Below, piece by piece: positions 22,575-28,625 of a stretch of DNA of 28,625 nucleotides. This stretch comes from a virus. Position 1 is the stretch's first letter; each line of letters starts with the position of its first letter. The stretch covers positions 1 through 28,625 of IMG/VR virus record IMGVR_UViG_3300036766_001577; one strand, written 5' to 3'. The translations under genes and the position numbers were made by a program. The notes under the pieces were generated by a model, which saw only the letters and a program-made list of their open reading frames with translations, did not search any database and was not told the origin of the DNA.

Positions 22575-23106
22575 GGCGCATCCTCCTTTCCAGGCGAGCG
22601 TCCCGTGCGGCCACGTGCGCCCGTCCTTCGTCGCAGCCCGGGCAGCGGCATGTACCGCCAGCCCACTGCATGGCTTGATAGACCTGGCCCCAACAGCCGC
22701 TCTCGGTGTGGCGCTCGAGGCCCGGGACGAGGTAGAGGGTCGGCACGGCCGCGCGGACCATCTCGCCACAGCGGCGCCCGCTCGTGCCCGCCGGCCAGCC
22801 CTGCAGCACATCACTTTCGCTGGCGTTGAGGCCGTGGGCACCGAGACCGATGGCCGTCCTGAGGATCAGTAACCGTTGCTCCTTCGCGTGCCCCGCCGCG
22901 ACCATCGCGGCCTCGTGCGCCGAGGGCTTGTCGGAGTTCCGCGCGCGCGGTGGCTCCAGGGGCGGGGAGCCGAGGTCCGGCACGTGCGCCCGGCGCCGCG
23001 GTGGGAACAGTTCCGCCTGGCCGAACAGCGGACAGGTCGGAAGATGGCCGGCTGGTAACCGGGGCATGCATGTGCACGCCGGCTCGGCGCAGACAGGAGC
23101 GCTCAT
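22549..23106 (-). CDS. Winged-helix DNA-binding protein with N-terminal cysteines
   Basis: A 185-residue protein. The N-terminus has several cysteines (CAEPACTCMP, TCPLF) that may bind metal. A central winged-helix-like region follows: NSDKPSAHEAAMVAAGHAKEQRLLILRTAIGLGAHGLNASESDVLQGW, then SGRRCGEMVRAAVPTLYLVPGLERHTESGCWGQVYQAM. The SDKPTSHEAA pattern occurs in phage regulators or recombination-linked proteins. A second Cys pair (CRCPGC) lies near the end. ATG at 23106 overlaps the stop upstream. Role unknown. Confidence 0.55.
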   Translation of the reverse strand: MSAPVCAEPACTCMPRLPAGHLPTCPLFGQAELFPPRRRAHVPDLGSPPLEPPRARNSDKPSAHEAAMVAAGHAKEQRLLILRTAIGLGAHGLNASESDVLQGWPAGTSGRRCGEMVRAAVPTLYLVPGLERHTESGCWGQVYQAMQWAGGTCRCPGCDEGRAHVAARDARLERRMRRAGLLPAA

Positions 23107-23534
23107 CCGCCCCCCTCGGCCGCAGGCACTTCGACCTTCCGCAGCTCCACGCACAGGACGGCATTCGTCCCCAGGATCCCGGTGCCGTCGAACGGTAACG
23201 CGAACTCGACCCCGCGCGGGCCGAGCGCCACGGCGTCCGCCAACTCCTCCACGGTCGGCGTGCGGCTGGCCGGGATGGACTCGTTCGGCGGGAACGGACT
23301 CACAAGGTTGGTGAACACAGAGACCTGCGCGCGCCAGCCCGACGGCGAGAGCCAGATGATGGCGTGGAGGTGATGCTTCTCGTCCGGCAGCTGCGCCTGG
23401 AACGCCCGGATGGTGCCCTGCTGCGCCGTCTGCCGAATCGCGTCCGGCACCGGGACGTTCGCCCAGGGGAACCGCCGGCGCGACTGGTCCCCGTTGCCCC
23501 GCCCTCCGCGCAGGGACAGGATGCGGGACCTCAT
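23103..23534 (-). CDS. Hypothetical protein
   Basis: A 143-residue protein with mixed alpha/beta content (HHLHAIIWLSPSGWRAQVSVFTNLV, GVEFALPFDGTGILGTNAVLCVELRKV). No domain is recognised. It overlaps both neighbours by four bases. It is in the early block beside the Gam-like gene, which suggests an accessory role in DNA protection or recombination; that is inference only. Confidence 0.5.
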   Translation of the reverse strand: MRSRILSLRGGRGNGDQSRRRFPWANVPVPDAIRQTAQQGTIRAFQAQLPDEKHHLHAIIWLSPSGWRAQVSVFTNLVSPFPPNESIPASRTPTVEELADAVALGPRGVEFALPFDGTGILGTNAVLCVELRKVEVPAAEGGG

Positions 23535-24178
23535 GCGCCAGCAGTAGCGGGAGCCTCGTCACCTTCCCGCAGAAGATGAAGGGGCGGCGCCGACCACGTG
23601 ACGGCGTCGGGCGGGACCGGGTTCGGCTTGGCGAAGGGCTCGTCCCGCTCGGGGATGGTCGTGCACCCGTCCGGCACGTCGCCGGTCTCCCGCACGTAGC
23701 GGTCCAGCGCCGTCTTGTCGAGCTTCCACGTCCGCTTCTCCTCGTACAGCCGGTCGTGGAGCTGGTGATTGTGCGCGAACTGCTCCAAGAGCACCGCGTC
23801 CGTCACCTCCACACGCATCGGCCGCTTGCGGCGGCCGAGCTGCCCGGCCTCGACCACGAGCGACTTCTTGCCGGGCGGGAACTGGAGCGGCCCCCGCACG
23901 ATGAGGTCCAGCACCACGCGCTCGATGCGGGCCACGCGTTCAGTGAGCGGACGCGCGGCCACTTCCCAGCGCCCCGCGATCGCGGCGACGTCGGCCTTCG
24001 CCGCCGCAGTGAGCGTGTGCAACTCGAACTCGGCGACCGCCAGGGCGCGCAGGCCCCGGTTGGCCACACTGAGCAGCACGGCCTGGTCGAGGATGGCGGT
24101 CCCGCCACCTTCCAGTTCCTCCAGGAACGCGTCCGCGTCCTCGAGCGGGACCGGGAGTTGGGCTTCGGGATAGGTCAT
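23531..24178 (-). CDS. Host-nuclease inhibitor Gam-like protein
   Basis: A 215-residue protein of the Mu Gam type: a long helix near residues 30-95, then the conserved beta-rich end GKKSLVVEAGQLGRRKRPMRVEVTD, VLLEQFAHNH, TWKLDKTALDRYVRETGDVPDGCTTIPE. Mu Gam, a relative of Ku, coats DNA ends and blocks host exonucleases. ATG at 24178 with GGAGG four bases upstream; overlaps the initiator stop (ATGA). It follows the replication initiator, so it would protect phage DNA ends early in infection. Confidence 0.75.
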   Translation of the reverse strand: MTYPEAQLPVPLEDADAFLEELEGGGTAILDQAVLLSVANRGLRALAVAEFELHTLTAAAKADVAAIAGRWEVAARPLTERVARIERVVLDLIVRGPLQFPPGKKSLVVEAGQLGRRKRPMRVEVTDAVLLEQFAHNHQLHDRLYEEKRTWKLDKTALDRYVRETGDVPDGCTTIPERDEPFAKPNPVPPDAVTWSAPPLHLLREGDEAPATAGA

Positions 24179-25188
24179 GATTCCTCCGATGGTAGGGGGG
24201 TTGGCGGCGCCGGGACGATGTACCCGGCCTGTAAGAGGTTGGGCTGCACGAGCGCCGAGGGGACGTCGGCGCCGAAGGGGTAGACCACCCCCCGGAGTAG
24301 GAGGTGGGGTTGCTTGTTCGCCAGGTAGCGCGGCTCCGCCACGGCCTGGCCCATCGCGCGGCGCATGACATCCCCGAACCGCTGGGGGGCGACCATCGGT
24401 TCCCGTGGGGCGGGCGGCGGCGGGCGCACGGCGGCGGGCCGGTCGTCGGCCGGCGGCGGGTCCCAGGGCTGGTCCCATTCACGCCCCGGGCCATAGAACC
24501 GGCGCATCTGCATCACGGCCCGACGGCCCGTGATGCCGGCCGCGTCACAGTAGCGTTTGTACCGCCGCGTGGCAGCCAGCATCGCTTCGGGCGATTCCCC
24601 GTCAGTGACCGACGCGTGCCAGGAGGACCAGGCTAGGTGCCGGGGGTCTCCTCCTGCCCGCTCCGGGTAGTCGTGCACCGCCTGGCAGAATACGGGGTCA
24701 TCGGTTCCTGTCTTGGGCTTGCGTCGCGAGGCCTTATGTGTAACGGCGCCAGCCGTTACACTCGAACTCCCTCTAACTAACTCAGGCCGCAAGTTGCGGA
24801 GGGGCTGGTCCGCAGATTGCGGAGATGCGCTACACCGCAATTTGCGGGGTTGCGAACCGCTGCTCGCCGCTTCCCAAGCCGCGACCACGGCATCTGGCAC
24901 CGCGAGATTGTACGCCGGGCTGAGGCGCCCGGATTGCGTGGCCCCACGATCCACGCGCTCGACCCAGCACGCAGCCCGGGCCTCCCGGAAGTACCGCGCG
25001 ACCGAGTCCACAGAGCACCCGCATTCCCGGCCGAGCGTTTCCTGGCTGGGGAACGGCTGGGGGGACTGGAGCGACCGATGCTGGTCCAGGGCGACGAGGA
25101 AACATCGGGCACCCGTGCTGAGCTCGTGGTGCCCCGATAGCACGAGGGCGCGGAACGACCACCGGGGTAGGAGGATGGCGTCAGGCAT
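24175..25188 (-). CDS. Replication initiator-like protein (helix-turn-helix 36 type)
   Basis: A 337-residue protein. Its N-terminal 110 residues follow the helix-turn-helix 36 pattern of phage O/RepA-like initiators: LSTGARCFLVALDQHRSL, PFPSQETLGRECGCSVDSVARYFREARAACWVERVDRG. A less ordered region near 120-160 is encoded by three 13-bp palindromic iterons, as in lambda O. The C-terminal part is Pro-rich with LLRGVVYPFGADVPSAL and may contact other replication proteins. The start overlaps the terminase 2 stop by eight bases. It probably binds its own iterons and opens the adjacent AT-rich DNA. No helicase or DnaC-type gene follows, so host helicase loading would be needed. Confidence 0.65.
   Translation of the reverse strand: MPDAILLPRWSFRALVLSGHHELSTGARCFLVALDQHRSLQSPQPFPSQETLGRECGCSVDSVARYFREARAACWVERVDRGATQSGRLSPAYNLAVPDAVVAAWEAASSGSQPRKLRCSASPQSADQPLRNLRPELVRGSSSVTAGAVTHKASRRKPKTGTDDPVFCQAVHDYPERAGGDPRHLAWSSWHASVTDGESPEAMLAATRRYKRYCDAAGITGRRAVMQMRRFYGPGREWDQPWDPPPADDRPAAVRPPPPAPREPMVAPQRFGDVMRRAMGQAVAEPRYLANKQPHLLLRGVVYPFGADVPSALVQPNLLQAGYIVPAPPTPLPSEES
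24738..24761. repeat. Perfect inverted repeat, 10-bp arms, beside the iterons
   Basis: The arm GTGTAACGGC is followed by loop GCCA and then its exact reverse complement. It is inside the initiator gene, about 25 bases from the first iteron with an AT-rich stretch between. It may be a binding site or a hairpin used at the origin; in RNA it would be a strong stem. Confidence 0.75.
24787..24847. repeat. Three 13-bp palindromic iterons
   Basis: Consensus CCGCANNTTGCGG, each close to a perfect palindrome. The second shares an 11-base core with a site in the control region at 27372-27384. See the origin entry for spacing. Confidence 0.8.
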
Positions 25189-26239
25189 CGGCCACAGGAG
25201 GGGCCGTCAGGCGCACCTCCTCCTCCGCGAGCCACGCCAGGGTACGGGTGCGCTCGGCCTCCGCGGTGCACCGATCGTAGAGCATCTGGGCGAGTTCGGC
25301 GGGCGTCTTCTGCCGGTAGACCAGCTCCCGGTAGAGCCAGCCGCGGCCGTGCTCGTCGAAGCTGCACCAGTACGCGACGCCGGGGTTGGGATCGTAGCCC
25401 CAATCCAGCCCGCCCTCGCGCTCGTGCCACTCGGGGACCTCGAAGGGCTCCACGGTGTGCAGCGCGTGCTTCCACTCGGCGAAGAACTGGCCCGCGAACG
25501 CATCCCAATTGCCGTACAGGAACGCCTCGCGCTCGGCCGAGGGCAGGCTGCGGAGGCGGCTGACGTACCGTTCGTCGAGGTGCGGGTTGTCGGCGACGAG
25601 CGCCTGGATGAAGAGGTATTTCCGGGGGTCGTACTCCGGGTCCTCGTCGTTCGACACGGTCTGCGTGATGAAGTGCTGTTTGAGCCAGACGTGCGCGGCG
25701 CCGCCGGGGTTGGTGGCGTAGACCATCTGCGGGGTGAGGCCCGGCTTCGTCGTGCGGCAGCGCGAACTGAGCTTCACGAGCCACCGGGGATCGAACTGCC
25801 CGGCCTCGTCGATGCCGATGGCGTCCCACTCGGTCGAGAGGTAGCCGCTGAAGTCGCCCTCGTTGTCACAGTGGCCGAACTGCAGGACGCTCCCCGTGGC
25901 CCGGAAGCTCAGCCGGTGCTTCTGCTGATCGTAGCGCGCGATCTCCGGCGGGACTTCGGTCGGCAGGTCGAGGAGGTGCGTCTTCTCCAGGTCGGTGAAC
26001 TGGCGCCGCAGGAGCAGGACGCGGGCGTTCTTGACCCGCAGGCAGATGAGGATCAGGTGCCAGCGCAGCCCGTGACTCTTCCCGCCGCCGGCTGCCCCGC
26101 CGTACAGCACGTTCTCGGCGCCCGAGGCGTGGAGGGCGCGCTGCTTGGGCTCGGGGTCGTACAGCACCCGGGGCTCGCCGACAACCTGACCCGTCGCGGG
26201 ATTGATCGACTTCAGGAGGACGCGGAAGCGGTCAGCCAT
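25181..26239 (-). CDS. Terminase large subunit 2, nuclease domain truncated
   Basis: A 352-residue terminase ATPase. Walker A is LYGGAAGGGKSHG (about 46-57). Walker B is WDAIGIDEAGQF with Asp144-Glu145, then the coupling segment MVYATNPGG. The nuclease domain begins with GGLDWGYDPNPG (Asp279), but the other acidic motifs are missing because the gene ends soon after (YDRCTAEAERTRTLAWLAEEEVRLTAPP). Family members are usually 430-500 residues, so about 100 residues of nuclease are lost. The stop overlaps the initiator start by eight bases. It is more like the GGAAGGGKS class than terminase 1, so it is not a recent duplicate. Confidence 0.85.
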   Translation of the reverse strand: MADRFRVLLKSINPATGQVVGEPRVLYDPEPKQRALHASGAENVLYGGAAGGGKSHGLRWHLILICLRVKNARVLLLRRQFTDLEKTHLLDLPTEVPPEIARYDQQKHRLSFRATGSVLQFGHCDNEGDFSGYLSTEWDAIGIDEAGQFDPRWLVKLSSRCRTTKPGLTPQMVYATNPGGAAHVWLKQHFITQTVSNDEDPEYDPRKYLFIQALVADNPHLDERYVSRLRSLPSAEREAFLYGNWDAFAGQFFAEWKHALHTVEPFEVPEWHEREGGLDWGYDPNPGVAYWCSFDEHGRGWLYRELVYRQKTPAELAQMLYDRCTAEAERTRTLAWLAEEEVRLTAPPVADA

Positions 26240-26714
26240 CGGCGACCCGGTCAGCCTGCTTCCACCGCCGCAGCATCGCCCGCCTGTCCCGACGCGTGAG
26301 TTGTACGTCGCGTTCGACGACGGCGACTATCCGCGCGCGCGGCGTGGTCCACGTCGGGAAGTGGTCCTCTGTCGAGGGGACGAGAGCCCCGAGTGGCACG
26401 ACGCGGTAGAGGTCGCCCGCGCTGCGTCCCGCGTACCAGCGCGCATAGCCGATGTCGGTAGTCAGGTAGACCGCCTTGAGCACGCTCGGCGGATCAATTG
26501 GGGCATCGTCAGGAGCCAGGGCGAGTTGCGCAAGGAGCGGCGCCGCCTTCGGCCCCATCGTCCCGAGCCAGCGGCGGTACTCATCTACTCGCAGGACCCG
26601 GCCTGTAGCTCGCGCGACGCACACCGGGCACCCGTCCGTGACGTGAGGCGGGGAGGGCTCCAGGATGGCCCCGACTCCGAGACCGCGCGCGCCGCCGTGG
26701 AAGAAGGTCGTCAT
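26232..26714 (-). CDS. ADP-ribosyltransferase-like phage protein
   Basis: A 160-residue protein resembling small phage proteins of the Arr/ADP-ribosyltransferase-like type. Key parts are FFHGGARGLGVGAILEPS at the N-terminus, SVLKAVYLTTDIGYARWYAGRSAGDLYRVVPLG (about 79-111), ALVPSTEDHFPTWTTPRARIVAVVERDVQLTRRD and a basic end. The H-G, Y-L-T-T and S-T-E-D positions fit an ART core, which uses NAD+ to modify a protein or RNA. Two Cys (CPVC) may bind metal. It sits between small and large terminase 2, overlapping both neighbours. The target is unknown. Confidence 0.6.
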   Translation of the reverse strand: MTTFFHGGARGLGVGAILEPSPPHVTDGCPVCVARATGRVLRVDEYRRWLGTMGPKAAPLLAQLALAPDDAPIDPPSVLKAVYLTTDIGYARWYAGRSAGDLYRVVPLGALVPSTEDHFPTWTTPRARIVAVVERDVQLTRRDRRAMLRRWKQADRVADG

Positions 26715-27316
26715 TCGACCTCCGCCCGGATCAGCCCCGGTGTGCCCTCGACGATGATCTGCACCGCCACCGCTGGCCCCGCTGAGTCGGCCTTGAGGCG
26801 GCCCGTCATGCGTAGAACTCTTTCCAGGGCCGCGCCCTTGTCGTGGAGCGTGACCTCCAGGTGCTCGTCGATCAGGTGCGTCGCGGTGCCGCTGCTGTCG
26901 GGCCGCAGGGTGCGCTTGATCTTGACCGACTTCACGGCCGCCATCGCCCGGTCGGTGACTTCTCCCGAGCCCTTCACGGTGGCGAAGGGGCGTCCTTCGC
27001 TGTCCTCGCCCCAGCTCATCACGTCGGAGAGCCGGGAGGTGGCGAGCGCCATGTTCTCCCGCACCGCCTGCTCGGCTTCGTCGTTCAGTGCAGCGTCGAT
27101 GGCTTCGGAGCCAAGGCGAATTGCGAGTGAGACGCTACCCTTTGCTACCAGTCGGGAGGAGTGCGCGCCTGCGGCCTCGTCGGTCGCCGGGTGGTAGCCT
27201 GCCCTGCGGTAGGCCTGGCTGGCGTTCCTGTCGATCAAGTATTCGCGGACGAAGAGCCGTTGCCGGGGCTCCAGTGCCGCCAGGGCCTCGTCGAACGTCT
27301 GGGGTAGCTGCACCAC
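26711..27316 (-). CDS. Terminase small subunit 2
   Basis: A 201-residue protein with the small-terminase helix-turn-helix pattern: LEPRQRLFVREYLIDRNASQAYRRAGYHPATDEAAGAHSSRLVAKGSVSLAI. The rest (AALNDEAEQAVRENMALATSRLSDVMSWG) is helical, with a beta-rich end. It resembles the Terminase_2 type, distinct from small terminase 1. AGGAGG lies five bases before a GTG at 27316; a second GTG at 27313 is equally possible. The open frame goes further upstream through the control region and is not used. It starts the leftward module with its own control region. Confidence 0.7.
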   Translation of the reverse strand: MVQLPQTFDEALAALEPRQRLFVREYLIDRNASQAYRRAGYHPATDEAAGAHSSRLVAKGSVSLAIRLGSEAIDAALNDEAEQAVRENMALATSRLSDVMSWGEDSEGRPFATVKGSGEVTDRAMAAVKSVKIKRTLRPDSSGTATHLIDEHLEVTLHDKGAALERVLRMTGRLKADSAGPAVAVQIIVEGTPGLIRAEVE

Positions 27317-27371
27317 GGCGACCTCCTGATTGCTCGGCACCTTCGCACGACGGGCGGCGGAGCCAAAACCC

Positions 27372-27431
27372 TCGCAATCTGCGAAAAAACTTGCATTTTG
27401 CGGGACATTTGCCGGTCTTGCATAATGCAAG
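27372..27431. promoter_or_regulatory. Three operator-like palindromes
   Basis: TCGCAATCTGCGA (27372-27384), TTGCATTTTGCGG (27391-27403, imperfect) and CTTGCATAATGCAAG (27417-27431). All fit YGCA-NNN-TGCR, and their centres are 19 and 27 bases apart. The first shares its 11-base core with an origin iteron. Two overlap the rightward promoter hexamers. Confidence 0.7.
27398..27426 (+). promoter_or_regulatory. Sigma70-like rightward promoter
   Basis: -35 TTGCGG (27398-27403), 17-base spacer, -10 CATAAT (27421-27426), five of six matches at -10. It lies on top of operator-like sites, so it is probably repressible. The first rightward start codon follows about 100 bases downstream. Confidence 0.55.
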
Positions 27432-27528
27432 TCATTGTCCTGTCCTACCTTGCGTGATGGCATGGCATATGCCCTAAGATAGCCTAGACGCCAGGGCAAT
27501 CCCGCCCGGCGAGACACAGGAGTAGACG

Positions 27529-27813
27529 ATGGCCCGCACACACCAGCCCGCGATGACCGTGACCTGCACCGACGGCACGCTCTCCCCTCTCGGCTACCTC
27601 TCGGACTGGAGCGCCTTCCAGGACGGCGAGACGCTGTACGTCCGCAGTCGCCGCGGCGCCGCGTACCAGATCGCCCAGGACGACCAGCCGTCCGACACCA
27701 CGCTGACCCTCCCCGACGGCTCGACGCGGCGGATGCGGGCGGTCTGCGGGATGGATAGGGTCCGGGTCGGCCAGCTCGCCGGTGGCCAGCCGTTCACCAC
27801 GTGGACGCTCTGA
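27529..27813 (+). CDS. Small hypothetical protein, first rightward gene
   Basis: A 94-residue beta-rich protein (TVTCTDGTLSPLGYL, LYVRSRRGAAYQIAQDD) with no recognised domain. ATG at 27529 preceded by AGGAG. Its stop overlaps the next start (TGATG). The promoter and three operator-like sites lie upstream, so it is probably expressed from the control region and may be a lysogeny or early regulator. Confidence 0.6.
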   Translation: MARTHQPAMTVTCTDGTLSPLGYLSDWSAFQDGETLYVRSRRGAAYQIAQDDQPSDTTLTLPDGSTRRMRAVCGMDRVRVGQLAGGQPFTTWTL

Positions 27814-28208
27814 TGGCCACCTACCGCGCCGCCTACATCGGGCAGACGGTCCTGACTGGACTGGAGCACACGCGCCTCTCGGACGATGCTCTGCTGGCCG
27901 AGGCGCGAGCCGAGGCCGAGCGGGCGAGCCTTCTCACGGACGACCCCTCCGAGACGGCCGCGCCCGTCGGCGCGGCGATCCTCCGCGCCCGCTTCGCGGA
28001 CGCCGTGACCATCGGCCTGTGGACGGACCCCACGATCTCGGACATCGCCCTCCTCCGCGCGGCCATCGCGGCCTCGGGGCTCTCGGCCCGGCGCTACGCC
28101 ACCGAGGTGCTGACCCGCGACGAGCGCACGGTGCGGCGCTGGCTCGCCGGCGAGAGCCCGATCCCGCAGGCCGTGCTGCGCTACCTCCAGGGGCAGCCCA
28201 GGGCGTAG
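27813..28208 (+). CDS. Helix-turn-helix protein
   Basis: A 131-residue protein whose last 55 residues form a Xre-like helix-turn-helix: ALLRAAIAASGLSARRYATEVLTRDERTVRRWLAGESPIPQAVLRYLQ. The N-terminal part is helical and acidic (SDDALLAEARAEAERASLL). ATG at 27813 overlaps the preceding TGA (TGATG); a GTG at 27801 is a less likely start. It is a candidate repressor or Cro-like protein for the palindromes in the control region. Binding to those sites is inference. Confidence 0.65.
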   Translation: MATYRAAYIGQTVLTGLEHTRLSDDALLAEARAEAERASLLTDDPSETAAPVGAAILRARFADAVTIGLWTDPTISDIALLRAAIAASGLSARRYATEVLTRDERTVRRWLAGESPIPQAVLRYLQGQPRA

Positions 28209-28235
28209 CGCCCGCGGTCCCTGACGTCGGGACGT

Positions 28236-28263
28236 CGCCCGCCTCAGTGCATCGGGGCGGGCG
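28236..28263. terminator. Hairpin between convergent genes
   Basis: CGCCCGCC at 28236-28243 pairs with GGCGGGCG at 28256-28263 across a 12-base loop, 27 bases after the rightward operon. There is no U-tract, so termination is uncertain. Confidence 0.35.
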
Positions 28264-28283
28264 CGGTGCGTCTCAGCCATCGT

Positions 28284-28343
28284 TCCCTCCCTCAGCGTCG
28301 GCAGGATGGCGAGGCAGTCGCCGGTTAGCACGGTTGCCGTCAT
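28284..28343 (-). pseudogene. Remnant of a DNA methyltransferase (N-terminal stub)
   Basis: Starts with ATG at 28343 overlapping the upstream stop (ATGA) with AAGGCGGG before it. The first 18 residues include TGDCLAILPTL, the characteristic opening of phage and type II DNA adenine/cytosine methyltransferases, where TSPPY should follow. After about 20 codons the frame continues into unrelated sequence antisense to the rightward genes, and no methyltransferase motifs remain. So it looks like a gene cut off by rearrangement, with the control module now at its place. Confidence 0.5.
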
Positions 28344-28625
28344 CCCGCCTTCTCGCAGGGCACGGCACCGGGCAGCGCACCCAACAGGGCCACAGGCTCG
28401 TGCGGCGCGCGGAGATCGGCGCTGATGAGCGGCGGGGAGATGACGGTCACGATTCCGCTGGCCAGCGGTGGGTCGATGATGTCGGCGACCAGCCCGCCGC
28501 CGATGTCCTGCTCGTGGCTGGTGCGGTCCAAGAGGACGCAGCTGCAGCGGGTGCAGCGTTGCCGGCCGTCCACGGGTGAGCGGCGGCCGTCAGACTGATG
28601 CGCGACGGCAACCCATTCGCTGAGG
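28340..28625 (-). CDS. C-terminal part of a hypothetical protein, cut by the window edge
   Basis: The open frame runs to the right edge without a stop (EWVAVAHQSDGRRSPVDG...), so the start lies outside. It contains CTRC near the middle and a beta-rich, Pro-containing end (GIVTVISPPLISADL). No family is recognised. The stop overlaps the start of the methyltransferase stub, so the two were probably one operon. Confidence 0.55.
   Translation of the reverse strand, partial: LSEWVAVAHQSDGRRSPVDGRQRCTRCSCVLLDRTSHEQDIGGGLVADIIDPPLASGIVTVISPPLISADLRAPHEPVALLGALPGAVPCEKAG

Larger units (their letters stand above)
24738..24847. other. Candidate replication origin within the initiator gene
   Basis: The stretch combines a perfect dyad (24738-24761), an AT-rich tract with CTAACTAACT near 24772-24783, and three palindromic iterons of 13 bases at 24787-24799 (CCGCAAGTTGCGG), 24810-24822 (CCGCAGATTGCGG) and 24835-24847 (CCGCAATTTGCGG). 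Their starts are 23 and 25 bases apart, about two helical turns. This is the arrangement of lambda-type origins, where O binds iterons inside its own gene next to AT-rich DNA. The exact melting site is not shown. Confidence 0.7.
27317..27528. promoter_or_regulatory. Divergent control region
   Basis: This gene-free stretch separates leftward small terminase 2 from two rightward genes. It is much more AT-rich than its surroundings and holds three YGCA-NNN-TGCR palindromes, a rightward sigma70-like promoter and GGCATATGCC (27464-27473). A clear leftward promoter is not visible. Confidence 0.7.

Noticed and set aside
27317-27541. Small terminase 2 starting upstream in the control region
   Set aside because: The extended frame crosses the operators and promoter; the AGGAGG site points to GTG at 27316 or 27313.
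27594-28283. Long minus-strand frame continuing past the methyltransferase stub
   Set aside because: It runs antisense through the two rightward genes and has no methyltransferase motif after the first 20 codons.
1-28625. tRNA or rRNA genes
   Set aside because: I saw no cloverleaf-like sequence or conserved rRNA segment by eye; a covariance search would be needed to exclude a tRNA.

Overview
The window is part of the genome of a tailed dsDNA phage or prophage from a bacterium with very high G+C DNA (roughly two thirds or more by eye; not computed). The evidence is the gene content: two terminase pairs, a portal fused to a Mu F-like minor head protein, an XkdF-type prohead protease, a scaffold-like protein, a decoration-like protein, a Mom-like DNA modification enzyme, a Gam-like nuclease inhibitor and a replication initiator. 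Almost everything is on the minus strand, with ATGA, GTGA or TGATG overlaps between neighbours, so it reads as one or a few long polycistronic units running right to left. Several domains resemble phage Mu (portal DUF935-like, MuF, Gam, Mom), but no transposase, integrase, tail gene or host gene is visible. The host cannot be named.

Layout from the right. 28.2-28.6 kb holds the 3' end of a gene that runs off the edge and a remnant of a DNA methyltransferase. 27.3-28.2 kb is a control region with three related palindromic sites, a sigma70-like promoter and two small rightward genes, one a helix-turn-helix protein. 24.2-27.3 kb, leftward, holds small terminase 2, an ADP-ribosyltransferase-like protein, large terminase 2 (nuclease domain cut short) and a replication initiator. 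The initiator gene contains three 13-bp palindromic iterons next to an AT-rich stretch and a perfect dyad. The iterons share the core YGCA-NNN-TGCR with the control-region sites. 19-24.2 kb is an early or regulatory block: Gam-like protein, small DNA-binding proteins, a large ParB-family protein whose best start is cut off by an in-frame amber codon, and a tandem helix-turn-helix protein split by a frameshift.

13.5-18.5 kb holds a RuvC-like nuclease, a ParB/Srx protein, the Mom-like enzyme, small terminase 1, a ParB gene frameshifted against a DUF4417-like domain, and a complete large terminase 1. 11.2-13.5 kb is a run of small proteins including a nucleoside deoxyribosyltransferase-like protein and an HNH nuclease. 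8.4-11.1 kb is the portal-MuF fusion and a small structural candidate. 4.0-8.4 kb is a cassette of two methyltransferases, a GT2 glycosyltransferase, a GT2-GT4 fusion and a VanZ-like membrane protein, set between the portal and the capsid maturation genes. 0-4 kb holds a probable virion-linked nuclease, the protease, a scaffold-like protein and a decoration protein; the major capsid gene probably lies just past the left edge.

DNA is probably replicated from the iteron origin, modified by Mom, and packaged by terminase 1 into a capsid that may be glycosylated by the cassette. The duplicated terminase with its own origin and operators is the main puzzle. Several genes are interrupted (amber in ParB, two -1 frameshifts, truncated terminase 2, methyltransferase stub). 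That fits either a decaying prophage or single-base errors in the assembly, and raw reads would tell these apart. TAG is an ordinary stop here: it ends the decoration, scaffold, protease-proximal and terminase 1 genes.
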